From Bacteroidales bacterium (GTDB lineage: Bacteria; Bacteroidota; Bacteroidia; Bacteroidales; UBA932), in assembly GCA_017620335.1 (NCBI GenBank), contig JAFZQO010000012.1, positions 62,001-126,000 of the forward strand: a stretch of 64,000 nucleotides of DNA. Direction: 5' to 3'. Every line of letters begins with the position of its first letter. Position 1 is the stretch's first letter. The position numbers were made by a program, and so were the translations under genes. A model generated the notes under the pieces. It made no database searches and was not told the origin of the DNA. It saw only the letters and a list, made by a program, of their open reading frames with translations. Below are positions 48,567 through 56,113 of the stretch, in pieces.

Positions 48567-49246
48567 AGGCTGCGGACGGTCTGCTCGATCCTCGCCGCGA
48601 CCTCTTCGCGACGCCCCTCCGGCACATGCTCCAGCACCGGCGAAAGGAACGAAATCATCTGAAGCACACGGGCTTCCCGCTCCGGGATGCCCCTCGACTG
48701 CATATAGAACTGCCCCGCCTCGTCGAGGCGGCCGACGGTTGCGCCGTGCGAGCACTCCACGTCGTCGGCGTAGATCTCCAGCTGCGGCCGCGTCTCGGCC
48801 CTCGCCTCAACGCCCAGAAGCAGATTGTGGTTGGTCTGATAAGCCTTCGTCTTCTGCGCATCGGGCGCCACGATGATTCGCCCGTCGAAGGCGGACCTGG
48901 CGGAACCGGCCACGATGCCGTTGAAAAGCTGATTGGAGGTGCAGCCCCCAACCCTGTGACGCACAGTTACTTTCAGGGAGAACTCTCCCTCGCTGCAGAC
49001 GTACAGGCCCGACAGCGAGGCCGAAGCCCCCTCCCCGAGCAGGTCGACGGTCAGCTCCGTCCCTGCGGACTCACCGGGGAAGGCCAGCAGGCACAGGTCC
49101 AGCGAAGCACCGGCCTCCAACGCGTAGGCGCGCGGACCGGGCAGGGCGTCGCAGACGGCCAGGCTCCGCCCGGCCGGCACGACGACCGCCCCGGCCGGCA
49201 CCGGCACCTCCACGTAATGTCCCCTGTCTATGATCTTCTCCTTCAT
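48563..49246 (-). CDS. sufD: SufD, short form
   Basis: 227 residues, about half the usual 400-450. The conserved SufB/SufD beta-helix core is there: QLFNGIVAGSARSAFDGRII (about 108-127), QTNHNLLL, PQLEIYADDVECSHGATVGR (about 154-173) and YMQSRGIPEREARVL (about 181-195). The N-terminal helical domain is missing. SufD pairs with SufB and SufC in the Fe-S scaffold complex. It overlaps sufC and ispE by ATGA at both ends, so the short form looks genuine rather than a truncated reading frame. Confidence 0.88.
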   Translation of the reverse strand: MKEKIIDRGHYVEVPVPAGAVVVPAGRSLAVCDALPGPRAYALEAGASLDLCLLAFPGESAGTELTVDLLGEGASASLSGLYVCSEGEFSLKVTVRHRVGGCTSNQLFNGIVAGSARSAFDGRIIVAPDAQKTKAYQTNHNLLLGVEARAETRPQLEIYADDVECSHGATVGRLDEAGQFYMQSRGIPEREARVLQMISFLSPVLEHVPEGRREEVAARIEQTVRSL

Positions 49247-50001
49247 GCCTGGAATCCGTCGTAGCCGTTCTTGTCAATGAAGTCCACCAGCTCGCGGCCG
49301 CCCGTCTCAACGATGCGGCCGTCTTTCAGGACGTGCACCACGTCCGGGACGATATACTCCAGCAGACGCTGGTAATGCGTGATTACGATCGCGCTCTTCT
49401 CCGGCGTCCTCAGGGCGTTGACGCCCTCCGCAACGATGCGGAGCGCATCCACGTCCAGGCCGCTGTCCGTCTCGTCGAGTATGGACAGCGTCGGGTCCAG
49501 CATGGCCATCTGGAAAATCTCGTTGCGCTTCTTCTCGCCTCCGGAGAATCCCACATTGACCTCCCTCTTGGCGAATTCGCCCTTCATCTGCACCAGTGCC
49601 ATCTTCTCTTTCATCAGCTTGATGAAAGCCGAAGGGCTCAACTCCTCGAGGCCCTGGGCCTTCCGGCGGGCGTTGATCGCCGCCTTCATGAAATTGGTGA
49701 TGCTGACGCCGGGAATCTCGATGGGGTACTGGAAGGAGAGGAAGATGCCGGCCCAGGAGCGTTCCTCGGGGCTCAGGGCCAGCAGGTCCTGTCCCAGGAA
49801 CGTCACCGCGCCGGCGGTGACGACGTAGTCCGGGCGCCCCACGAGCACCGCTGAAAGCGTGCTCTTGCCGGCGCCGTTCGGCCCCATCACGGCATGGACC
49901 TCGCCCTTGCGTATCACCATGTCGATACCCTTAAGGATTTCCCTGTCGCCTATCGATGCATGGAGTCCCCGGATCTCAAGAAGTATATCGTTGTCGTTCA
50001 T
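49243..50001 (-). CDS. sufC: SufC, Fe-S cluster assembly ATPase
   Basis: 252 residues. Walker A VMGPNGAGKSTLSAVL (about 38-53), signature FSGGEKKRNEIFQMA (about 150-164), Walker B and switch TLSILDETDSGLDVDALRI (about 170-188). This is the ABC ATPase that drives the SufBCD scaffold. The ATG at 50001 was preferred over an in-frame TTG at 50007. It lies 2 nt after pnuC. Confidence 0.95.
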   Translation of the reverse strand: MNDNDILLEIRGLHASIGDREILKGIDMVIRKGEVHAVMGPNGAGKSTLSAVLVGRPDYVVTAGAVTFLGQDLLALSPEERSWAGIFLSFQYPIEIPGVSITNFMKAAINARRKAQGLEELSPSAFIKLMKEKMALVQMKGEFAKREVNVGFSGGEKKRNEIFQMAMLDPTLSILDETDSGLDVDALRIVAEGVNALRTPEKSAIVITHYQRLLEYIVPDVVHVLKDGRIVETGGRELVDFIDKNGYDGFQA

Positions 50002-50003
50002 AA

Positions 50004-50588
50004 TCAAGCGTTTTTATTGTATAGCTTACCCCAGTTGCGCAGCGAAATGATACCGTTTATCAGGTACAGCCCGCAGACTATCGGCATGAAGATATTGCCG
50101 ACCGAAAGGTGAAGCGCCATCTGCGTCACGTTCACTATCAGCCAGGCCACCCAGCAGTCCCATTTCTTCTGCGCAGATAGGAACTGCGCCAGCAGGATCA
50201 GTACCGTCACGCAGGAGTCGAGGTACGGATGCGGATCGGCCGGGAATAGCCTGTTCAGCATCCAGCCCCAGACGAAGGCGATGACGAAGACCGCCAGCAC
50301 GCACAGCGCGCGCTCCGGCCAGGTCAGCATCGTCACCTTCAGGGCGCTGCTGTCCTGGGAGCTCTTCTCCTCTTCGCGCGGATGCGTCCAGCGGTAATGT
50401 CCCAGGATGTTGATGCCCAGCGAAACGGGCTGCAGCATCAGAGAGGCCAGCAGGTTCTTCTGCCAGAAAAGGAAGAAAAGGGCGGCGGTGTAGAGGTAGC
50501 CCACCCAGAAATTGTATTTGCTGTTCCGACCTGCGAGTATCACGCAGGTCAGGCCTAATATCGAGGAAACTAAATCAAGCCAGTTCAT
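50004..50588 (-). CDS. pnuC: Nicotinamide riboside transporter PnuC
   Basis: 194 residues with about seven hydrophobic segments. PnuC features are the opening WLDLVSSILGLTCVILAGR, the WVGYLYTAALFFLFWQKN segment (about 28-45) and the late QFLSAQKKWDCWVAWLIVNV (about 136-155). It imports nicotinamide riboside for NAD synthesis. It sits between sufB (6 nt) and sufC (2 nt), splitting the suf genes without breaking the transcript. Confidence 0.9.
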   Translation of the reverse strand: MNWLDLVSSILGLTCVILAGRNSKYNFWVGYLYTAALFFLFWQKNLLASLMLQPVSLGINILGHYRWTHPREEEKSSQDSSALKVTMLTWPERALCVLAVFVIAFVWGWMLNRLFPADPHPYLDSCVTVLILLAQFLSAQKKWDCWVAWLIVNVTQMALHLSVGNIFMPIVCGLYLINGIISLRNWGKLYNKNA

Positions 50589-50594
50589 AGTCTT

Positions 50595-52043
50595 CTATCC
50601 TATCGATCCTTCAAGTGAAACCTGCAGCAGCTTGCGGGCCTCGGTCGCGAACTCCATGGGGAGGCGCGACAGGACTTCGCGGGCATATCCGCCCACGATG
50701 AGGCCTACGGCATCCTCGGGCGGAATGCCGCGCTGGTTGCAGTAGAACAACTGGTCCTCGCTGATCTTCGAGGTCGTGGCCTCGTGCTCGACCACCGCCG
50801 AAGGGCAGCGGCTCTGGATCAGCGGGAAGGTGTGCGCCCCGCACTCGGAACCTATCAGCAGGCTGTCGCACTGCGAATAGTTCCTCGCGCCCACGGCGCC
50901 GGGATTGAAGCGCACCATGCCGCGGTAGCTGTTCTGGCTGCGGCCGGCGCTGATGCCCTTCGAGACGATGCGGCTGCGGGTGCCCCGGCCGATGTGGATC
51001 ATCTTCGTGCCTGTATCCGCCTGCTGGCGGTTGTTGGTCACCGCGACGGAATAGAATTCCGACGAGGAATAATCGCCCTGGAGGATGGTGGAGGGGTATT
51101 TCCAGGTGATGGCGGAACCGGTCTCGACCTGGGTCCAGGAAAGGTGGCTGCCGGAGCCCCGGCAGACACCTCGCTTGGTCACTAGGTTGAGGATGCCTCC
51201 ACGGCCCTGGGCGTCGCCAGGATACCAGTTCTGCACTGTGGAATACTTGACGTCGGCATCTTTCTCTACCACTATCTCCACCACGGCGGCATGGAGCTGG
51301 TTCTCGTCGCGCATGGGGGCGGTGCAGCCTTCCATGTAACTGAGCTGCGAGCCCTCGTCCGCGACGATGAGCGTACGCTCGAACTGCCCTGTGCCCGCCG
51401 CATTGATGCGGAAATAGCTGGACAGTTCCATGGGGCACTTCACCCCCTTCGGAACGTAGCAGAACGAGCCGTCCGAGAAGACGGCGGAGTTCAGCGCGGC
51501 GAAATAGTTGTCACCGGAAGGGACCACGCTGGCGAGGTATTTCCGGACCAGTTCCGGGTGCTCCCTGACGGCCTCCGAGAAGGAGCAGAAGATGATGCCC
51601 TTCTCGGAAAGGGCCTGGCGGAAGGTGGTCGCCACCGAGACGGAGTCGAAGACTGCGTCCACGGCGACCACGCCCGCCAGGGCCTCGCGCTCCTTCAGCG
51701 GGATGCCGAGCTTCTCGAAAGTCTCGGCCAGCGCGGGGTCTATCTCCTTGGGGCGGTCCTTGTCCTTTTTCGGGGCAGCGTAATATATAATGTCTTGATA
51801 ATCAATTTCAGGGAGGTCCAGATGGCCCCATCGGGGCTGCTCCATCGCCTGCCACTTCCGGAAGGCGTCGAGGCGGAACGCAAGCAGCCACTCCGGCTCC
51901 CCCTTGCGGGCGGAAATCGTGCGGATGATGTCCTCGTTCAGACCTTTCGGGACATACTCCTGCTCAACCTCCGTGACGAAGCCCTCCTTGTACTCCTGCT
52001 GCGTGAAATTCCTCAGCAGGTCTTTCTCTTCATTTGCGTCCAT
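50595..52043 (-). CDS. sufB: SufB, Fe-S cluster scaffold protein
   Basis: 482 residues, full length. [19 protein letters not shown] (about 217-235), [19 protein letters not shown] (about 265-283), [21 protein letters not shown]-like region (about 375-395), [18 protein letters not shown] and [20 protein letters not shown] (about 425-444) are the SufB core motifs. It is the first gene of an eight-gene run to 43386 and has a leaderless promoter. No sufS or sufE is present in the run. Confidence 0.96.
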   Translation of the reverse strand: MDANEEKDLLRNFTQQEYKEGFVTEVEQEYVPKGLNEDIIRTISARKGEPEWLLAFRLDAFRKWQAMEQPRWGHLDLPEIDYQDIIYYAAPKKDKDRPKEIDPALAETFEKLGIPLKEREALAGVVAVDAVFDSVSVATTFRQALSEKGIIFCSFSEAVREHPELVRKYLASVVPSGDNYFAALNSAVFSDGSFCYVPKGVKCPMELSSYFRINAAGTGQFERTLIVADEGSQLSYMEGCTAPMRDENQLHAAVVEIVVEKDADVKYSTVQNWYPGDAQGRGGILNLVTKRGVCRGSGSHLSWTQVETGSAITWKYPSTILQGDYSSSEFYSVAVTNNRQQADTGTKMIHIGRGTRSRIVSKGISAGRSQNSYRGMVRFNPGAVGARNYSQCDSLLIGSECGAHTFPLIQSRCPSAVVEHEATTSKISEDQLFYCNQRGIPPEDAVGLIVGGYAREVLSRLPMEFATEARKLLQVSLEGSIG

Positions 52044-52049
52044 AGATTA

Positions 52050-52057
52050 CAAATATA
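52050..52057 (-). promoter_or_regulatory. -7 box of sufB, predicting a leaderless transcript
   Basis: TATATTTG on the minus strand followed by six bases and the sufB ATG at 52043. Confidence 0.7.
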
Positions 52058-52168
52058 CTCTTTTTCTTTCACAAGAAAAAAGTAGTTTTCCGGCCAAACC
52101 CTCAGGCACGTTTTTTATAGTCTGACTTGAGCGGTATCCTATATTAACCTTCAAGTATTTAGCACCAA

Positions 52169-52648
52169 ATGAAACTGTTCAAGCACATCGCAGCCGCCTG
52201 CGCGACGGTCGTCCTCCTTTCCTCCTGCTCGATCCTGAACGGAACGTCCTCTTCCGATGCCACCTCCACCGGCTCCAACACCGGTTCCGCCCTTTCTTCC
52301 CTCTACAAGATCATCCTGGCCGGAGGCAACCTCGACCTTTCCGACCTTACCACACTCATCAATCTCGGGAAGGTACTGATGGGCGCCAATTCACTTACCA
52401 ATGCATCCAACGCCTTCGTCGACCAGTTCACCTCCGGATTAATCAGCGGTTCGTCCAACCTTGTCAACAGCTCCAATGCATCAGCCGTCGTCAACGGACT
52501 GAAGTCATTGGCATCCATAGACACATCGGCTCTCGCCTCCGCTGCGGCGGACGCCGCCGCCGGCAAGGCCTTCCAGGTAAACTCCTCCACCCAGAGCGTT
52601 TCCTCCACCCTCTCCGCACTCAACGGCATCTTCAACCTCCTTCAGTAG
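52169..52648 (+). CDS. Small Ser/Ala/Asn-rich lipoprotein of unknown function
   Basis: 159 residues. A clear lipoprotein signal KLFKHIAAACATVVLLSSC with lipobox LSSC (cysteine about 20). The mature part is dominated by Ser, Ala, Asn, Thr and Leu, predicted helical, with a degenerate repeat of the type LxxxxNxLxxASNA. No family is recognised. It is monocistronic: sufB runs the other way and a hairpin follows the stop. Confidence 0.75.
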   Translation: MKLFKHIAAACATVVLLSSCSILNGTSSSDATSTGSNTGSALSSLYKIILAGGNLDLSDLTTLINLGKVLMGANSLTNASNAFVDQFTSGLISGSSNLVNSSNASAVVNGLKSLASIDTSALASAAADAAAGKAFQVNSSTQSVSSTLSALNGIFNLLQ

Positions 52649-52995
52649 TCCCTCTCTCCCCACACTCCCGTATCCTTCGACCGCAGGTAGAAGGATACGG
52701 GCATTATTTCCTCTCGTTCTCCAACCGTTACTCTGGACAATCCGCCTCTCCCCTTATGGCCGGTGGCACCTAATATATTGATAATCAGACTCTTTATCAC
52801 ATACCCATATCTGTCTATGGATATGGGCACTTTACGATTTCACTCATTATCAGGTACTTAAACGTCACCTGTCATGTCCTTATTTCTCAACGCCACTCGG
52901 TCTTACTGCGGTGTGTTCCTTATAACGACCGGGCGCCGTTTTTTGTGTACTGCCGGAAAAAGCGTATCTTCGTACCGGACTAAGACATAATTGTC
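52649..52995. other. 347-bp intergenic stretch with two hairpins
   Basis: It holds the palindrome 52667-52701 and a second hairpin CCCATATC/GATATGGG (52806-52813 with 52822-52829). A TATCTTCG box near 52967 could be the promoter of aroC. I see no coding sequence in it on either strand. Confidence 0.6.
52667..52701 (+). repeat. Single copy of the CCTTCGACC hairpin repeat, possible terminator
   Basis: CCCGTATCCTTC (52667-52678) pairs perfectly with GAAGGATACGGG (52690-52701). The centre GACCGCAGGTA matches the units at 29322 and 54009. It lies 19 nt after the lipoprotein stop, but has only a weak T tract. Confidence 0.85.
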
Positions 52996-53991
52996 ATGGA
53001 TACTTTCGGAAGGATATTCAGGGTCAGCATCTTCGGGGAATCCCACGGAGAGGCCATAGGTGTAGTCATGGACGGCGTGCCAGAGGGCATGGAACTGAGC
53101 GCGGCCGATTTCGCCGCGGACATCGCCCGGCGCTCGCCGGGCAGGCGCGGCGCCGAGGCACGCGGCGAGAGCGGCACGGTCGGCACGACGCCCCGCGTCG
53201 AGGCCGACGAGCCGCACATCCTCAGCGGCGTCGTCGACGGACACACCACCGGTGCCCCGCTGACCATTGTGTTCAACAACGAGAATACCCGCTCCGGCGA
53301 CTATCAGGACTTTGACGCCATGCCACGTCCAGGCCATGCCGACTACGTGGCGGCCGTCAAGTGGGACTGGGCGAACGACCCGCGCGGCGGCGGCCACTTC
53401 TCCGGCCGCCTCACGCTGCCCGTCGTCGCCGCCGGCGTCGTTGCCAAGAAAGTCCTGGAAGACATTGAGATAAAGGCCGAACTGGTTGAGGTTGGCGGCT
53501 GCGCCGACAGCGTCCGGTGGCCGGAGCTCCTCGCCGCCACGGCCGCCGAAGGCGACTCGCTGGGCGGCGTGGTGCAATGCACCGCCACCGGCGTGCCCAT
53601 CGGCCTCGGCGAGCCGTTCTTCGACTCCGTCGAATCGCTCGTCTCGCACGCCATTTTCTCCATTCCCGGCGTCCGGGGCATCGAATTCGGCGACGGTTTC
53701 GCCGCCTCCCGCATGAAGGGCTCGGAGCACAACGACCCCTTCGGCCCCGACGGTCCCGTCAAGAACGGCGCCGGCGGTGTCAACGGCGGAATCACCAACG
53801 GTGCGCCGCTCGTCTTCCGCGTCGCCTTCAAGCCCACCTCCAGCATCGCCAAGGCACAGCGCACATGGAATTTCGCCGAGGACCGCGAGGACACCCTCCG
53901 GGTCAAAGGCCGCCACGACGTCTGCTTCGCCCTCCGCACCCCCGTCATCGTCGAGGCCATGACCGCCATCGTCCTCGCCGACCTCCTCTGA
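52996..53991 (+). CDS. aroC: Chorismate synthase
   Basis: 331 residues. GRIFRVSIFGESHGEAIGVV (about 5-24), PGRRGAEARGESGTV-like FMN site (about 49-63), RPGHADYVAAVKW (about 111-123), RGGGHFSGRLTLP (about 130-142) and GGVNGGITNGAPLVFRVAFK (about 258-277) are family signatures. It makes chorismate from EPSP, completing the shikimate pathway together with aroB and the aroDA fusion about 2-5 kb away on the other strand. Slightly shorter than the usual 350-360 residues, mainly at the C-terminus. Confidence 0.95.
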   Translation: MDTFGRIFRVSIFGESHGEAIGVVMDGVPEGMELSAADFAADIARRSPGRRGAEARGESGTVGTTPRVEADEPHILSGVVDGHTTGAPLTIVFNNENTRSGDYQDFDAMPRPGHADYVAAVKWDWANDPRGGGHFSGRLTLPVVAAGVVAKKVLEDIEIKAELVEVGGCADSVRWPELLAATAAEGDSLGGVVQCTATGVPIGLGEPFFDSVESLVSHAIFSIPGVRGIEFGDGFAASRMKGSEHNDPFGPDGPVKNGAGGVNGGITNGAPLVFRVAFKPTSSIAKAQRTWNFAEDREDTLRVKGRHDVCFALRTPVIVEAMTAIVLADLL

Positions 53992-54008
53992 CCCTCCACC
54001 ACTACACT

Positions 54009-54139
54009 CATCCTTCTACCTCAGGTCGAAGGATGTGCCTCTTTTTGTCGAAAACGCCCTCATCCTTATACCGCCGATCGAAGGATAAAGCTGTTTTTGC
54101 TGAAAATGCCCGCTACCTTCGACCGATGGTAGAAGGATA
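54009..54139. repeat. Three-unit array of the 52-bp-period hairpin repeat
   Basis: Units at 54009-54035, 54061-54087 and 54113-54139 start exactly 52 bp apart. Unit one is in the opposite orientation to those at 29322 (CATCCTTCTACC-nnn-GGTCGAAGGATG); its linker, read on the minus strand, matches the 29-kb linker (GGCGTTTTCGACAAAAAGAG). The array fills the gap between aroC (+) and the convergent membrane protein gene. Confidence 0.9.
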
Positions 54140-54164
54140 TGGAGGTGTGGGGTGAAAGGCAGGG

Positions 54165-54593
54165 TCAGAAGAGGCGGCGTTGGCGGCTCCAGAGAAGAAG
54201 GAAGCGGATGCCGGCGGAGAGGAGGCCGGGGCCGAGGCCGCAGTAAAACCAGGCGAAGAAATTGGAGGGGATGCCGGGAATGTGCTTCAATCCGATACCG
54301 AGGGAAATCATAAAAGCGATTATGAGATAGCCTTTGAGGCTGAAGGTACGGAAGATACTGGTTTTCTCCTCCGTCATGGATATTATGCGAGCGGAGTACT
54401 TGTGGACCACCCCTGTGAACATCATGTAAAAAGCTGCAAAGACCAGGACGGACAAAGGTATCATCCACAGGAGGTTCTGCGGCCTGTCCACCAGGAGATA
54501 ATGACTCACCCCGGTGATGGTGATCTTCGTCCCTATGGCCGTCCAGAGAAGGCCGTTTATTGCAAGAAGGTGTTCAGTCTTTATTTTACACAT
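54165..54593 (-). CDS. Small integral membrane protein of unknown function
   Basis: 142 residues with four hydrophobic segments (about 8-30, 40-62, 86-104, 112-134) and a basic C-terminus SRQRRLF. A recognisable feature is the opening KIKTEHLLAINGLLWTAIGT. No family is assigned. It lies 101 bp downstream of nhaC on the same strand, so it might share that transcript. Confidence 0.7.
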   Translation of the reverse strand: MCKIKTEHLLAINGLLWTAIGTKITITGVSHYLLVDRPQNLLWMIPLSVLVFAAFYMMFTGVVHKYSARIISMTEEKTSIFRTFSLKGYLIIAFMISLGIGLKHIPGIPSNFFAWFYCGLGPGLLSAGIRFLLLWSRQRRLF

Positions 54594-54694
54594 AATCGAG
54601 TGGTCATCAAATACTTGATTATGAGAGAACTACAATGGATTAGTGGTATTGGTTTCAGGGGGTTCTGATAATAAGTAAATACTTGTTAATGAGG

Positions 54695-56113
54695 TTATTG
54701 GCGGCCACTCGCTATAACTTTCCGGCCGGTGAGGAAGATGGCGGCGAGGGCGATGAGGCCGAGGGCGAAGGGGTAATAAAGGTAGCGGATGATGGCGGCG
54801 GCGCCGACTCCTGCAAGGCCGGAGGCCATCAGGAGCTGCGCGCCGTACGGGATAAGGCCCTGGACAAAGCAGGAGAAGGTGTCGAGGATGCTGGCGACGC
54901 GGCGGCGGTCCAGGCCGAAGCGGTCGGAGACGTCCTTGGCGATGCCGCCGACGGTGATGATGGCAATGGTGTTATTGGCGGTGCAGAGGTTGGCGAGGCT
55001 GACGAGCGCGGCGATGCTGAGCTCGGCGCCGCGCCGCTGACGGCGGGAAACGGCGGGAGCGGCGGCAGAAGCAGTTTCGGCGGTGGGGGTAGAGGAATGG
55101 ATTCCTTCGCTACGCTCGGAATGACAAAGGGTAGGCTCGGAACTACCGACCATGGAAACTGAAGCGGGGGAGGTAAGGTGGCGGGTGAGGGCTCCGACGA
55201 GCCAGTCGAGGCCGCCGCCGGCGCGGATCAGCGCCATCATGCCGCCGGCGAGCAGCGTCACGATGATGAGGCTGCCCATGCCGCCGATGCCTTCGCCTAT
55301 GGACGAGAGCCAGTCCGCCCAGCCTATACCCCCGGTCACCAGGCCGATGATAAGGTTGACGCCTATTCCCAGCGACAGGATCAGAAGAACATCCATTCCA
55401 GCAAGGGCTAGGACCAGAACCAGAAGATAGGGCAGCAGCTTCAGCGGCTCGGCGGCGCCTGGCTCCACGGCCACGTCGACGCCGATGCCCTTGACGATAT
55501 AGATGGCAAATACCAGCAGGACCGCCGGTGCGACTATGCGGATATTGGCCTTGAACTTGTCCTTCATGGCGCAGTCCATGGCCTTCGTGGCAGCGATCGT
55601 AGTGTCGCTGATGAAGGAAAGGTTGTCCCCGAAGAAGGCGCCGCCGACAATTATGGCGGACATGAAGGCTTCAGAGAATCCGGCCTCCTGGGCGATGCCG
55701 GTGGCAATTGGCACAAGTGCCACGATGGTCCCCACGCTGGTGCCGACGGACATGGAGATGAAACAGGCCGTAAAGAACAGCCCGGCGAAGAGCATCGAGC
55801 CGGGAATAACACTAAGTGTCAGATTGACAGTCGCCTCAATGGCTCCGATATCCTTCGCGGTCTGGGCGAAGGCGCCGGCCAGGATGAAGATCCAGACCAT
55901 CAGGAGGACCTTGGAATTGCCGGCGCCTTCGGAAAATAGTCCGATGCGCCGGGACAGCGGCCCCCGCGAAATGAGCACCGCATAGACCGAGGCCAGCATG
56001 AACGCCGAAGCTACAGGGACTTTGTAAAAGTCCTTGATCAATATGGATGTCACCAGGTAAACCCCCAGGAAAACCAGTATCGGCGTCAGCGCCAGCAGGC
56101 CTCTTTTCTTCAT
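54695..56113 (-). CDS. NhaC-family Na+/H+ antiporter, carrying an in-frame repeat
   Basis: 472 residues with about ten to twelve hydrophobic segments. NhaC features include SMSVGTSVGTIVALVPIATG (about 118-137), GGAFFGDNLSFISDTTIAAT (about 154-173) and ANLCTANNTIAIITVGGIAK (about 396-415). It exchanges sodium or an organic anion for protons. Between the helices ending at TRHL and starting at RGAELSIAAL there is a polar insert of about 45 residues containing LCHSERSEGIHSS (about 345-357), the translation of a DNA repeat. It overlaps aroDA by ATGA, so an antiporter is translationally coupled to shikimate enzymes. Confidence 0.88.
   Translation of the reverse strand: MKKRGLLALTPILVFLGVYLVTSILIKDFYKVPVASAFMLASVYAVLISRGPLSRRIGLFSEGAGNSKVLLMVWIFILAGAFAQTAKDIGAIEATVNLTLSVIPGSMLFAGLFFTACFISMSVGTSVGTIVALVPIATGIAQEAGFSEAFMSAIIVGGAFFGDNLSFISDTTIAATKAMDCAMKDKFKANIRIVAPAVLLVFAIYIVKGIGVDVAVEPGAAEPLKLLPYLLVLVLALAGMDVLLILSLGIGVNLIIGLVTGGIGWADWLSSIGEGIGGMGSLIIVTLLAGGMMALIRAGGGLDWLVGALTRHLTSPASVSMVGSSEPTLCHSERSEGIHSSTPTAETASAAAPAVSRRQRRGAELSIAALVSLANLCTANNTIAIITVGGIAKDVSDRFGLDRRRVASILDTFSCFVQGLIPYGAQLLMASGLAGVGAAAIIRYLYYPFALGLIALAAIFLTGRKVIASGRQ
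55045..55165. repeat. Repeat of the ATTCCTTCG...CGGAAT type inside nhaC
   Basis: ATTCC-TTCGCTACGCTC-GGAATGAC (from about 55104) is the core of a widespread bacterial repeat whose translation gives CHSERSE-like peptides. Flanks CAGTTTC (about 55071) and GAAACTG (about 55154) form an outer inverted repeat. The edges are approximate. Read in frame in the antiporter. Confidence 0.65.

Noticed and set aside
48563-49246. sufD as a frameshifted pseudogene
   Set aside because: Both ends overlap the neighbouring genes by ATGA and the core motifs are intact, so a genuine short protein is more likely.
54009-54139. CRISPR array
   Set aside because: The repeats are hairpins with near-identical linkers, only three units are present, the linkers are not unique spacers, and no cas genes are seen.
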